Source of the DNA: Sphingosinicella sp. LHD-64
GTDB lineage: Bacteria > Pseudomonadota > Alphaproteobacteria > Sphingomonadales > Sphingomonadaceae
Reading direction: 5' to 3'
Length of the DNA stretch: 64,000 bases
Assembly: GCF_031157375.1 (NCBI RefSeq)
Contig: NZ_JAVIFV010000003.1
Location: forward strand, 942,001-1,006,000
Each line of letters starts with the position of its first letter. The first letter of the stretch is position 1. This document shows, piece by piece, positions 55,331-63,959 of the stretch. The position numbers and the translations under genes are program-made. The notes below the pieces were generated by a model, which was given only the letters and a program-made list of their open reading frames with translations, was not told the origin of the DNA and searched no databases.

Positions 55331-56482
55331 TCAGGCGAGCATCCGTGCAGCGATTGCCTTGAGTGCGGTGCGGCTTTCGGGGGTGACCGACAGATTGCTC
55401 AGGATGACGATGGCGATCCGCCGCGCGGGATCCAGATAGGCCATGGTGAACACCCCGGGATCCCCGCCCCAATGGTTTATGCGCGGAACACCGTCGAGCA
55501 GCGATTGCTGCCAGCCAAGGCCGTGGCCCGTCAGCCAGTCCGGCAAGCCGGGTGGCTTCTGCATTCTGAGCATCTCCGCTGCGACCGCTTCGCTCGACAG
55601 CCGCTCGCTCCGCGCCACGCCGCCATTGGCCGCCGCAGCCATCAGCAGCGTAAGGTCGTCGATCGAGGCACGGATCATCCCGGCCGGCCAGTCGGGGAAG
55701 CCCACCGGCTCGACCGGCGCGACCGCTCCGCCGACGAGGTCATAAGGCGTGGCGCGCAGCCGCGCCGGCGTCTCGGCAATGGTCCAGGCTATATGGCCAA
55801 GCCCGAGCGGCCTGAACAGACGTTCGCGCGTCAGGTCCCGCATGTCCTGCCCGGCGATCCGCCCGACCAGATAGCCAAGCAACGCGTATCCGATATTGCT
55901 GTAGTCCCACCGGGCCCCCGGGGTTTGCGTCAGGTTGCCGCCACGCGCGTAACGCCCCCCGGGCGCGAGATATCCGCGCAGCAGCGTGCCGATCTCCATC
56001 GACGCATCGGCGCCGCGTTGCCGAAAGTCGATCTCGTAATAGTGCGCGTCGGAAATGCCCGACATATGCATCAGCAGGTGTCGAAACGTGATCGCCGCTG
56101 CGGCCTCGCCGAGGATCGCGAAATCGAGGTGCGGCGCGATCGGATCGTCGAGCGCGATCCTGCCCGCATCGACCAGCAGCATGACGGCCTGCGCCGTGAT
56201 TACCTTGGTGACCGAAGCGATATGGAACATGGTGTCGGTCGTCGCGGGCTGGCGCCGACCCAGATCGGCATAGCCATAGGCGCGGGTGAAGGACACGGCG
56301 CCGTCTCGCGCAATGCCGAGGGCGAGGCCAGGTATGTGCGCCGCCATCATCTGCGCGGCGACGAACGAGTCGAAACGAAGTGTCGCCCGCACCGACGAGG
56401 GAAGGAGTGCGCTGGCAAGGCCGGCCGCCGCTCCGCCGAGGAATCCGCGCCGCGAGCTCAGCATCATCGTTCCGTTTCCCAT
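55331..56482 (-). CDS. serine hydrolase, class C beta-lactamase fold
   Basis: A 383-residue hydrolase. A twin-arginine signal (SSRRGFLGGAAAGLASAL) sends it out of the cytosol. The active site is SVTK at 90-93 and YSN at 194-196 (RWDYSNIGYALLG), with HWGGDPGVF as the third motif (HxG in place of KTG). This set fits esterases and D-aminopeptidases of the beta-lactamase family more than true penicillinases. It is divergent from a MarR gene over a 20-bp palindrome that overlaps its promoter, so MarR probably represses it. Confidence 0.88.
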   Translation of the reverse strand: MGNGTMMLSSRRGFLGGAAAGLASALLPSSVRATLRFDSFVAAQMMAAHIPGLALGIARDGAVSFTRAYGYADLGRRQPATTDTMFHIASVTKVITAQAVMLLVDAGRIALDDPIAPHLDFAILGEAAAAITFRHLLMHMSGISDAHYYEIDFRQRGADASMEIGTLLRGYLAPGGRYARGGNLTQTPGARWDYSNIGYALLGYLVGRIAGQDMRDLTRERLFRPLGLGHIAWTIAETPARLRATPYDLVGGAVAPVEPVGFPDWPAGMIRASIDDLTLLMAAAANGGVARSERLSSEAVAAEMLRMQKPPGLPDWLTGHGLGWQQSLLDGVPRINHWGGDPGVFTMAYLDPARRIAIVILSNLSVTPESRTALKAIAARMLA

Positions 56483-56502
56483 TTCTCTGTTTCACGGCTA
56501 TA

Positions 56503-56522
56503 TATGTAGGCACCTACATATC
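56503..56522. promoter_or_regulatory. MarR-type palindromic operator
   Basis: ATATGTAGG-CA-CCTACATAT (56503-56522), 9-bp perfect arms, between the serine hydrolase start (56482) and marR start (56543). MarR dimers bind such sites. Confidence 0.7.
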
Positions 56523-56542
56523 TGTCAATGATGGGAGAGACC

Positions 56543-57028
56543 ATGAAGGACTATGTGGCGGAGATGCGCGGTGCGGCGCTCGGCGCGCGGTTGCGCCGTC
56601 TGAGCGCCGCGATCGATGCCGACGCAACGCGCATCTATGCGGCGATGGGGTTGAGGTTCGAACAGCGCTGGTTCGGCGTAATCAACCAGCTTTCTCTGAA
56701 CGGACCGATGTCGGTGAGCGAGCTCGCCGCAGCACTGGGAATCAGCCATGCATCGGTCAGCGAGACCCGGCAGTCGCTTGAAAAGGCGGGGCTCGTTCTG
56801 TCCGAACCGGATCGGCGGGACTCACGCCGCCGCACCCTGGCATTGTCGCGGTCGGGAGAAGTACTCGTTGATCGGCTGCGGCCGCTGTGGAGCGCTTTCG
56901 ACGAGGCCGCGCGCCGTCTCGACGCCGAAGCGGGTGAGGTGACCCAGGCCTTGGCACGTCTCGAGCAGGCGCTGGCGCGACAGTCGCTCCACGACCGCAT
57001 CGCCGCACTGATCGGCCACCGCGACTGA
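56543..57028 (+). CDS. MarR-family regulator
   Basis: A 161-residue winged-helix regulator. RFEQRWFGVINQLSLNGPMS and VSELAAALGISHASVSETRQ form the recognition helix, and SEPDRRDSRRRTLALSRSGE the wing. The ATG at 56543 has gggagaga upstream; an earlier ATG at 56528 is in frame. The operator lies 21-40 bases before it. It probably controls itself and the divergent hydrolase in response to a small phenolic or hydrophobic ligand. Confidence 0.88.
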   Translation: MKDYVAEMRGAALGARLRRLSAAIDADATRIYAAMGLRFEQRWFGVINQLSLNGPMSVSELAAALGISHASVSETRQSLEKAGLVLSEPDRRDSRRRTLALSRSGEVLVDRLRPLWSAFDEAARRLDAEAGEVTQALARLEQALARQSLHDRIAALIGHRD

Positions 57029-57106
57029 AGCTGGCCGGAGCGGAAGGGCGGGCGCATTGTCGCCATAAGCCGAACGACAACGATGGATCGAAAGCAGGCG
57101 TAGGAC

Positions 57107-58696
57107 TTACGGCGCCAGCACCGTATCCACCGCCTTCGGCAACGTCTTCGGATAGTCGGTCGTATAATGCAGCCCCCGGCTCTCCTTGCGGTGGAGCGCC
57201 GAGCGGACGATGAGGCTGGCGGTCTGGAGCAGGTTCCTCAATTCCACCAGATCCGGCGTCACCCGGAAATGGCCGTAATAATCCTCGACCTCGTCGGTGA
57301 GCATCTTGATCCGGTGGGCGGCGCGCTCCAGCCTTTTGGTGGTGCGCACGATGCCAACATAGTTCCACATGAAGCGGCGGATCTCGGTCCAGTTCTGCTT
57401 GATCACCACTTCCTCGTCGGAATCGGCGACCCGGCTTTCGTCCCACGGCCGGATCGGCGGCGGCGGCGGCAGATCGTCCCAATTCTCGAGGATGTGATTG
57501 GCGGCCGCCTCGCCGAACACGAAACATTCGAGCAAGCTGTTGGAGGCGAGGCGGTTGGCGCCGTGCAGGCCGGACTGGCTGACCTCGCCCGCCGCATAGA
57601 GGCCGGGCAGGTCGGTCCGCCCGTCGAGGTCGATCACCACGCCGCCACAGGTGTAATGCTGGGCGGGGACGACCGGGATCGGGTCTTTGGTGATGTCGAT
57701 GCCGAGTCCCAGCAGCTTGGCATGGATGTTCGGGAAATGCTCCTTCACGAACTCCGGCGGCCTGTGGCTGATGTCGAGATGGACAAAATCGAGGCCGAGC
57801 CGCTTGATCTCATGGTCGATCGCGCGGGCGACGACGTCGCGCGGCGCCAGCTCGGCCCGTTCGTCGAAATCGGGCATGAAGCGGTGGCCGGTTTCGGGGA
57901 TGAGCAGGTGCCCGCCCTCGCCGCGCACCGCCTCCGTGATCAGGAAGTTCTTGACCTCCAGATTGTAGAGGCAGGTCGGGTGGAACTGCATGAACTCCAT
58001 GTTGGAGACCCGGCAGCCCGCCCGCCACGCCATCGCGATGCCGTCGCCGGTCGCCCCCCTGGGCGCGGTCGAGAACAGGTAGACGCGGCCCGCGCCGCCG
58101 GTGGCGAGGATCGTCGCGCGGCCGAGGAAGGTCTCGACCTTCCCGCGCTTGCGATTGAGCGCGTAAACGCCCCAGACATGGCCGTCGCCCGAATAGCGCT
58201 CGCCGTGGCGGCTGGTGACGAGGTCGATCGCCACCATGTCGGGGACGAGGGTAATGTTGGGATAGGCCCGGGCGGCGCGCTCTAGCGCCTCCTGCACCGC
58301 CCAGCCGGTGGCGTCGTCGACATGGACGATGCGGCGGTGGCTGTGCCCGCCCTCGCGGGTGAGATGCCAGCCATTGTTGTCGTCGGCGACGTTGAAGGGG
58401 ACGCCGAGGTCGGCGAGCCGGTCGATCGCCGCCGGCGCGTTCCCGACGACGAACTCGACGGTGGCGCGGTTGTTGAGGCCGGCGCCGGCGACCATCGTAT
58501 CCTCGATATGGCTCTCGAACGTGTCGCCGGGCTCCAGCACCGCGGCGATGCCGCCCTGCGCCCAGGCGGTCGAGCCCTCGTTCAGCGCGCCCTTGGCGAG
58601 CACCGCGACCTTGAGACTGGGGGCGAGGTTCAGCGCCGCCGTCAGCCCGGCTGCGCCGGAGCCGATGATGACGACGTCGAAATTCTGATTAGCCAT
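57107..58696 (-). CDS. nadB: L-aspartate oxidase
   Basis: A 529-residue FAD enzyme that turns L-aspartate into iminoaspartate, the first step of NAD synthesis. DVVIIGSGAAGLTAALNLA binds FAD, GSTAWAQGGIAAVLEPGDTF follows, HPTCLYN and the Arg-rich EAVRGEGGHLL are active-site blocks, and YTCGGVVIDLDGRTDLPGLY with GEVSQSGLHGANRLASNSLL ends the FAD domain. Full family length. nadA and nadC are not here. The gene overlaps the ABC ATPase stop by eight bases. Confidence 0.95.
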   Translation of the reverse strand: MANQNFDVVIIGSGAAGLTAALNLAPSLKVAVLAKGALNEGSTAWAQGGIAAVLEPGDTFESHIEDTMVAGAGLNNRATVEFVVGNAPAAIDRLADLGVPFNVADDNNGWHLTREGGHSHRRIVHVDDATGWAVQEALERAARAYPNITLVPDMVAIDLVTSRHGERYSGDGHVWGVYALNRKRGKVETFLGRATILATGGAGRVYLFSTAPRGATGDGIAMAWRAGCRVSNMEFMQFHPTCLYNLEVKNFLITEAVRGEGGHLLIPETGHRFMPDFDERAELAPRDVVARAIDHEIKRLGLDFVHLDISHRPPEFVKEHFPNIHAKLLGLGIDITKDPIPVVPAQHYTCGGVVIDLDGRTDLPGLYAAGEVSQSGLHGANRLASNSLLECFVFGEAAANHILENWDDLPPPPPIRPWDESRVADSDEEVVIKQNWTEIRRFMWNYVGIVRTTKRLERAAHRIKMLTDEVEDYYGHFRVTPDLVELRNLLQTASLIVRSALHRKESRGLHYTTDYPKTLPKAVDTVLAP

Positions 58697-59618
58697 CCGT
58701 ACCGGTCGCCCGGGTGAGGTTCAGGAACACGTCCTCGAGGTCCGCCTCGCGGGTCGAGACGTCGACGATGCCCAGCCCCTCCTTCTGCAGCGCGGCGAGC
58801 ACATCGCCGGCGTTGACGCGATCCTTGCGGTAGGTGATCGCCAACATCCGCTCGCCCTTGAGCTCCACCTTCTCGAAGGGCGCGGCGTCCGGCGCCCGAA
58901 CGATGTCGCGATCCGTGACAACTTCGACAACTTTCTCCTGCGCCATTCCGACCAGCGTGCGCGTCGTGTCGTTGGCGATCACCCGGCCGTGATTGATGAT
59001 CGCGATCCGGTCGCACAGCTCCTCGGCCTCCTCGAGATAATGGGTGGTGAGCACCACCGTCACGCCCTGCGCATGGAGCGACCGCACATAGTGCCAGAGC
59101 TGCTGCCTGAGCTCGACGTCGACCCCTGCGCTGGGCTCGTCGAGCACCAGGATCGGCGGCGAATGCACCATCGCCTTGGCGACCAGCAGCCGCCGCTTCA
59201 TCCCGCCCGAGAGCGTCCGCGCATAGGCGTTCGCCTTGTCCTCGAGATGGACGGCGCGCAGCAGCTCCAGCGAGCGCCGCTCCGCCTTCGGCACGCCGTA
59301 CAGCCCGGCGAACAGCTCCAGCGTCTCGAACGGCGTGAAGAAGGGATCGAACAATATCTCCTGCGGCACCACACCGATCGAGCGCTTGGCGTTGCGCGGA
59401 TGGGCGTCGATGTCGAAGCCCCAGATCGAGGCCGTCCCGCCGCTCTTCATCACCATCCCGGCCAGGATGTTGATGAGCGTCGACTTGCCGGCGCCGTTCG
59501 GCCCCAGCAGGCCGAAAATCTCCCCGCGCGGCACGTCCAGCGACACGCCGTCGAGCGCGCGCTTGCCGCCCTGATAGGTCTTCTGGAGATCGCGGATCGA
59601 AATGGCGGCGTCGCTCAT
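58689..59618 (-). CDS. ABC transporter ATP-binding protein
   Basis: A 309-residue ATPase of an ABC-2-type exporter. Walker A is GPNGAGKST, the signature LSGGMKRR, Walker B VLDEPSAGVD, and the H-loop LTTHYLEEAEELC. The C-terminal 70 residues form an added domain seen in drug and polysaccharide exporters. The start at 59618 is chosen because the extra 39 residues of the longer frame cross the promoter. The matching permease is not next to it; nadB follows at once. Confidence 0.9.
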   Translation of the reverse strand: MSDAAISIRDLQKTYQGGKRALDGVSLDVPRGEIFGLLGPNGAGKSTLINILAGMVMKSGGTASIWGFDIDAHPRNAKRSIGVVPQEILFDPFFTPFETLELFAGLYGVPKAERRSLELLRAVHLEDKANAYARTLSGGMKRRLLVAKAMVHSPPILVLDEPSAGVDVELRQQLWHYVRSLHAQGVTVVLTTHYLEEAEELCDRIAIINHGRVIANDTTRTLVGMAQEKVVEVVTDRDIVRAPDAAPFEKVELKGERMLAITYRKDRVNAGDVLAALQKEGLGIVDVSTREADLEDVFLNLTRATGTDG

Positions 59619-59688
59619 GTCGCCCGCAATAGCGGCGTTAACCCCTCTCGAAAAGAAGCCGTAAACCCTGTCGTCATAGGATGGGCTT

Positions 59689-59793
59689 ATGTTCGTGCAG
59701 CTCCACCTCACGGGCTTCTCGCGCACCGCCCTCATTCTGTCGGCAATGGGTGCGGCGCTTCTCGCCCTCGGCGCCAGTCCCGGCGCCGTCTAA
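59689..59793 (+). CDS. possible 34-residue hydrophobic peptide
   Basis: An ATG frame that yields MFVQLHLTGFSRTALILSAM followed by GAALLALGASPGAV, hydrophobic enough to span a membrane. The ribosome site is weak (taggatgggctt). It lies in the spacer between the ABC ATPase and the zinc-finger gene. Support is only its composition and an open frame, so the call is tentative. Confidence 0.3.
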   Translation: MFVQLHLTGFSRTALILSAMGAALLALGASPGAV

Positions 59794-59833
59794 GCGGATT
59801 GTCGCTCGCCCGGGCGCTTGCTAAAGCGCGCCC

Positions 59834-60028
59834 ATGGCTGCCACCGATCCCTACACGCCCGAGATCGTCCATACCGACAGCGCCCGCTGCGTCTGCGACG
59901 GCGCGACCCATATCTCGCCCGCGCTCGGCCATCCACGGGTCTATCTGCAGATCGACGAGAAGGGTTATGTCGACTGCGGCTATTGCGACAAGCGATTCAT
60001 CCTGAGGGGCGGCCCGGCGGATGCCTAG
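59834..60028 (+). CDS. CHCC-type zinc-finger protein
   Basis: A 64-residue protein of the zf-CHCC family, related to the 13-kDa NDUFS6 subunit of complex I. CVCDG, HPRVYLQIDEKGYVDCGYC and the final Cys provide the zinc ligands. In Alphaproteobacteria it is a small accessory of complex I. It overlaps the next gene by eight bases. Confidence 0.88.
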   Translation: MAATDPYTPEIVHTDSARCVCDGATHISPALGHPRVYLQIDEKGYVDCGYCDKRFILRGGPADA

Positions 60029-61034
60029 GAGTCTGGCGGCATTGGCTGCCCTGCTTCTCGCCTTCGCGACCCCGGCATTCGGGCAGTCGTCGGCAGACCC
60101 GGCATTCGCCTATCGCAATGGCTTCTGGCGCAATCTCCACCACACGCTCTACGCCTTTGCCAGCCATGATCCCGCCGCCGGGCGCGTCCGGCGCGTGCGG
60201 CTGAGCCCTGCGGACGTTGCCGTTCGGGATGCGCTTGCCCAAGGCGAAGCCGCGACCTGGTCCGAGGCGGTGCGCTGGTATGCGACGAATCTCTCGCGGC
60301 GCGACCTGCTGTTCGATGATGGCATGGTTGCGATCGGCGACGCCATCACCGCCGTTGGCGATGGCGCGCGCCCCGACTCCGCAGGGGTTCCCGGTGACTT
60401 GCGCGACATCCTCGCGCGGGCCGCGCCCGTTTACCGGGCGCGCTTTTGGCCAGCCCATCGGCAGGCGAATGAGGCATGGCGCGTTGCCGCGGAACCTCTG
60501 GTCGCCGAGCATGGGTCGGCCGTCGCCGCGCGGCTTTCCCGCCTCTTCGGCGTGGCGTGGCCGGATGGGCCGATCGAGGTCGCGCTCGATGCCTATGCCA
60601 ACTCTGCCGGCGCCTATACCTCGCTCGAGCCGACGCGGATCACGGTCGCCACGAGCGATGAGAGCTATCAGGGCCAGGCCGCCTTCGAAATGCTCATGCA
60701 CGAGGCAGGCCATGCCCTGGTCGGCCCGCTGCGTGAGCGGCTGGCGGCGCTCGTGGCGGCCGAAACGGCGCGGCCGGGCGCCAATGCCGCCGCGCTTCGC
60801 CGCGATCTCTGGCACGAGATCCTTTTCTATATGGTCGGTCAGGTCGCGGCCGAGACGATGCCTGGCTACGTGCCATATGCCGACCGCAACGAATTGTGGC
60901 ACCTCGCCTGGCCCGGGCCCGACCGGGAGGCGCTCGCCCGGCATCTCGACCCCTATCTTGCCGGGCGAACGAGCCTCGACGCCGCCCTGACGGCGCTGGT
61001 CCGCGACCTCGCCGCGACGCCGGCCCGGCAATAG
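60021..61034 (+). CDS. exported HEAGH-motif putative metalloprotein
   Basis: A 337-residue protein with a signal peptide (residues 1-21, ending PAFGQ). It includes MLMHEAGHALV (about 230-240), an HExxH zinc motif, and DLWHEILFYMVGQ further on, where the Glu may be the third ligand. I do not recognise the family; relatives are annotated only as hypothetical proteins. It overlaps the zinc-finger gene and is followed by tldD. A zinc peptidase role is inference from the motif alone. Confidence 0.72.
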   Translation: MPRSLAALAALLLAFATPAFGQSSADPAFAYRNGFWRNLHHTLYAFASHDPAAGRVRRVRLSPADVAVRDALAQGEAATWSEAVRWYATNLSRRDLLFDDGMVAIGDAITAVGDGARPDSAGVPGDLRDILARAAPVYRARFWPAHRQANEAWRVAAEPLVAEHGSAVAARLSRLFGVAWPDGPIEVALDAYANSAGAYTSLEPTRITVATSDESYQGQAAFEMLMHEAGHALVGPLRERLAALVAAETARPGANAAALRRDLWHEILFYMVGQVAAETMPGYVPYADRNELWHLAWPGPDREALARHLDPYLAGRTSLDAALTALVRDLAATPARQ

Positions 61035-61081
61035 CCGATCCAGCGCGACGCCTTCCACAAGCGGCCAAATCGCCTATATCC

Positions 61082-62512
61082 ATGCGGATGAGCATCGATC
61101 CGCGCCGCTTCCTCTATCGCCCCGACGGCCTCGATCCCGATGCCGCGCTCCGCCTCACCGCAGATGCCCTCAAGGGCTGCGACGACGGCGAGCTCTACCT
61201 CCAGTATACCGCCTCGGAGAGCTTCAGCTTCGACGACGGACGCCTCAGGACAGCCGATTTCAATACCCAGGCCGGTTTCGGCCTGCGCGGCGTCTCGGGC
61301 GAGACTACCGCTTTCGCGCAGGCCAACGACATCAGCGAGGCGGCGATCCGCCGCGCAGCCGAGACGATGCAGGTTCTCGATCCGGCGACCGGTCCCCGTC
61401 CGGCCCCGCCGCGGCGCACCAATGCCAATCTCTACACCGGTGCGGATCCACTCGGCCTCATCCCGTTCGCCGAGAAGGTCGAACTCTGCCAGCAGATCGA
61501 CGCGGCGGCGCGCGCCCGCGATCCGCGCGTCGCCCAGGTCACCGTCACCCTCGCCGGCACCTGGAGCGTGGTGGAGATCGTCCGCCCCGACGGCTTCGTC
61601 GCCCATGACGTGCGGCCGCTGGTCCGGCTCAACGTCCAGATCATGGCGGAGCAGAATGGCCGCCGTGAAACCGGCTATCATGGGCTCGGCGGCCGCTATC
61701 TCTATGACGACCTGTTCAAGCCCGAGACCTGGAACCGCGCCATCGATATTGCGCTTGCACAGGCGCTGGTGAACCTTGAATCCGTCGACGCGCCGGCCGG
61801 CGAGATGACCGTCGTGCTCGGCCCCGGCTGGCCGGGCGTGCTGTTGCACGAGGCGGTCGGCCACGGCCTCGAGGGCGATTTCAACCGCAAGGGCACCAGC
61901 GCCTTCTCGGGCCGGATCGGCAGCCAAGTCGCCGCGCCCGGCGTCACCGTGATCGACGACGGTTCGATCGACCGCCGCCGCGGCAGCCTCGCGATCGACG
62001 ACGAGGGCACCCCGACCCAGCGCAACGTGCTGATCGAGGACGGCATCCTCAAAGGCTATATCCAGGATCGCCTGAACGCCCGGCTGACGGGCGTCGCGCC
62101 GACCGGCAATGGCCGGCGCGAAAGCTTCGCCCACGCGCCGATGCCGCGCATGACCAACACCTTCATGCTCGGCGGCCAAGATGATCCCGGCGAGATCCTC
62201 GCTCGCGCGAAGAACGGCATCTACGCGAAGAGCTTCGGCGGCGGCCAGGTCGACATCACCAGCGGCAAGTTCGTCTTCTCCTGCACCGAGGCGTACCGGA
62301 TCGAGAACGGCCGGCTCGGCGCCCCGATCAAGGGCGCGACCCTGATCGGCGACGGCCCGACCGTGCTCACCCGGGTCGCGGCGATCGGCAACGACATGGC
62401 GCTCGACGAGGGTATCGGCATTTGCGGCAAGGGCGGCCAGTCCGTCCCCGCAGGTGTCGGCCAGCCGACCTTGCTGATCGAGGGCCTGACGGTCGGCGGC
62501 ACCGCTGCATGA
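61082..62512 (+). CDS. tldD: TldD metalloprotease
   Basis: A 476-residue TldD. LLHEAVGHGLEGDFNRKGTS holds the zinc-binding HExxxH motif; PRMTNTFMLGG and SGKFVFSCTEAY follow, and the C-terminus ends with LCGKGGQ-type sequence (GICGKGGQSVPAGVGQPTLL). With TldE it forms a protease that trims unfolded peptides, for example microcin or antitoxin precursors. The start ATG at 61082 (a second ATG is six bases on) is set at the normal family N-terminus. ATGA overlap with the DUF924 gene. Confidence 0.95.
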   Translation: MRMSIDPRRFLYRPDGLDPDAALRLTADALKGCDDGELYLQYTASESFSFDDGRLRTADFNTQAGFGLRGVSGETTAFAQANDISEAAIRRAAETMQVLDPATGPRPAPPRRTNANLYTGADPLGLIPFAEKVELCQQIDAAARARDPRVAQVTVTLAGTWSVVEIVRPDGFVAHDVRPLVRLNVQIMAEQNGRRETGYHGLGGRYLYDDLFKPETWNRAIDIALAQALVNLESVDAPAGEMTVVLGPGWPGVLLHEAVGHGLEGDFNRKGTSAFSGRIGSQVAAPGVTVIDDGSIDRRRGSLAIDDEGTPTQRNVLIEDGILKGYIQDRLNARLTGVAPTGNGRRESFAHAPMPRMTNTFMLGGQDDPGEILARAKNGIYAKSFGGGQVDITSGKFVFSCTEAYRIENGRLGAPIKGATLIGDGPTVLTRVAAIGNDMALDEGIGICGKGGQSVPAGVGQPTLLIEGLTVGGTAA

Positions 62513-63045
62513 GCCTTCCCTGGGCGCGCGAGGTGCTGGACTTCTGGTTCGGCCATGCCGACGACTGGTGGAGCGGTGCGGCCGAGTTCGACGCGGAGAT
62601 CCGCGAGCGGTTCCTGCCGCTCTGGCAAAGCGAGCGCGGACGGCAGGTGATCGACTTTCTCTATTCGGAGGAGGATGCGCTCGCCGCCGTCATCCTGTTC
62701 GACCAGTTCCCGCGCAACATGTTCCGGGGTCATGCCGACCAGTTCGCGACCGATCATATGGCACTCGCCATCGCCAAGAATGCGGTCGAGCTCGACTACG
62801 ACCACGGCATGGACAAGGGCCAGCGCATCTTTCTCTACATGCCGTTCGAGCACAGCGAGGACATGAAGGACCAGCTCCAGTCGCTGCTCCTGTTCACCGC
62901 CCTGGGCGATGAGGAGATGCTGCTCTACGCCCGCAAGCACCATGATGTCATCGAGCGGTTCGGGCGCTTCCCGCACCGAAACGCCGTGCTCGGCCGCAAG
63001 CCCACCGCGATGGAGCTGGCGGCCGGCGACGTGGTCCCCTGGTGA
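62509..63045 (+). CDS. DUF924 family protein
   Basis: A 178-residue helical protein of the DUF924 family: REVLDFWFGHADDWWSGAAE, ILFDQFPRNMFRGHADQFAT, YMPFEHSEDMKDQLQSL and FGRFPHRNAVLGR are its fixed blocks. The family has a TPR-like helical fold and no proven function. It overlaps tldD by four bases and is followed by DUF2007 after five. Confidence 0.92.
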   Translation: MSLPWAREVLDFWFGHADDWWSGAAEFDAEIRERFLPLWQSERGRQVIDFLYSEEDALAAVILFDQFPRNMFRGHADQFATDHMALAIAKNAVELDYDHGMDKGQRIFLYMPFEHSEDMKDQLQSLLLFTALGDEEMLLYARKHHDVIERFGRFPHRNAVLGRKPTAMELAAGDVVPW

Positions 63046-63050
63046 CGTAA

Positions 63051-63269
63051 ATGGCGCTGGTCGAGCTCGGCAAATTCTACAACAGCCTGGAGGCGGGCAT
63101 CGTCCAGGGCCGGCTCGAGGCGGCCGGCATCGATTGCTTCATGTTCGACTTCAACATGACGCTGGAAGGCGTCGGCTTCCTGATCCCGGTGCGGCTGATG
63201 GTCGACGAGGACGATCTCGCCGAGGCCCGGCGGATCCTCAGCGAAGCAGGTGGTTCCGAAGCGGACTGA
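63051..63269 (+). CDS. DUF2007-domain protein
   Basis: A 72-residue protein: ALVELGKFYNSLEAGIVQGR, LEAAGIDCFMFDFN and IPVRLMVDEDDLAEARRIL match DUF2007, a small GlnB-like fold thought to bind a signalling ligand. It converges with the TIGR01244 gene with a 32-base overlap. Confidence 0.88.
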   Translation: MALVELGKFYNSLEAGIVQGRLEAAGIDCFMFDFNMTLEGVGFLIPVRLMVDEDDLAEARRILSEAGGSEAD

Positions 63270-63645
63270 GATCGTAGCCGGCTGCCGATGCCTGCACGAT
63301 CAGCGTCGCCCCAGCCACGCCCTGCGCGGCGCGGGCCAGCGCCCACAAATAGGCCGAGCGCGTCCCCGACCTGCAGAAGACGAGCGCCTCGCCTGCCGCT
63401 GCGTCCAGCGCTTCGGCCATCGCCGACACCTGATCGGGCGAGAACCCGCCCGCGACGGGAATGTAGCGATAATCAAGGCCAATCGCCCGCGCAGCCGTCT
63501 CTATGTCGGCCCCCGTCGGCTGGCCGAACTCCTCGCCGTCCGGGCGGTTGTTGACGATCAGGGTCACGCCGGTCGCGGCAATGGCGGGAAGATCGGAGGG
63601 AGCGATCTGCCCGGCGACGCGCACCTTCTCGTCGAGGGCGATCAC
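63238..63645 (-). CDS. TIGR01244-family sulfur-transferase/phosphatase-like protein
   Basis: A 135-residue protein of the TIGR01244/DUF442 group, related to cysteine phosphatases and to the extra domain of beta-lactamase-like hydrolases. TLIVNNRPDGEEFGQPTGAD and FCRSGTRSAYLWALA (catalytic Cys in a P-loop) are its signature. It may handle sulfide or persulfide with partner enzymes. Convergent overlap with DUF2007. Confidence 0.87.
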   Translation of the reverse strand: MIALDEKVRVAGQIAPSDLPAIAATGVTLIVNNRPDGEEFGQPTGADIETAARAIGLDYRYIPVAGGFSPDQVSAMAEALDAAAGEALVFCRSGTRSAYLWALARAAQGVAGATLIVQASAAGYDLSPLRNHLLR

Positions 63646-63959
63646 TGGTCGAGCGCCTCGTAGCGCGCGATCCGCGCCAGCACCTCTTCATTGCCTGCGT
63701 AGCGCTCGCGCAGCGCGGCGCCGCGCGCATCGACGCCGGGGCAGATCTCGGCGACGGCTTCGTTGATCTGCCGCTGACGCTCCGCGTTCCAGGCCGGCTC
63801 GCCGATCCAGTGCGCGCAATCCTGCCACTGGACGATGAACTGCTGGACGTCCGCCGGCATGCCGCGCGCGTCCGGATAGGTGCGCAGCGTCGCCTCGTCG
63901 AGCGGCGCCGGCTGCGCGGTTCCGCTCGCCAGTGCGAGGCCAATCAGGATCGCCTTCAT
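63642..63959 (-). CDS. exported small protein of unknown function
   Basis: A 105-residue protein with a short signal sequence (KAILIGLALASGTAQPA). The mature part is helical with two cysteines (QWQDCAHWIGEPAW, EICPGVDARG). The ATG at 63959 overlaps the stop of the gene before (TGATG). It overlaps the TIGR01244 gene by four bases, so the set is one operon. Family not recognised. Confidence 0.68.
   Translation of the reverse strand: MKAILIGLALASGTAQPAPLDEATLRTYPDARGMPADVQQFIVQWQDCAHWIGEPAWNAERQRQINEAVAEICPGVDARGAALRERYAGNEEVLARIARYEALDQ

Noticed and set aside
58689-59735. Longer ABC ATPase start at 59735
   Set aside because: The first 39 residues do not match the family, and the ATG at 59618 gives the normal N-terminus.
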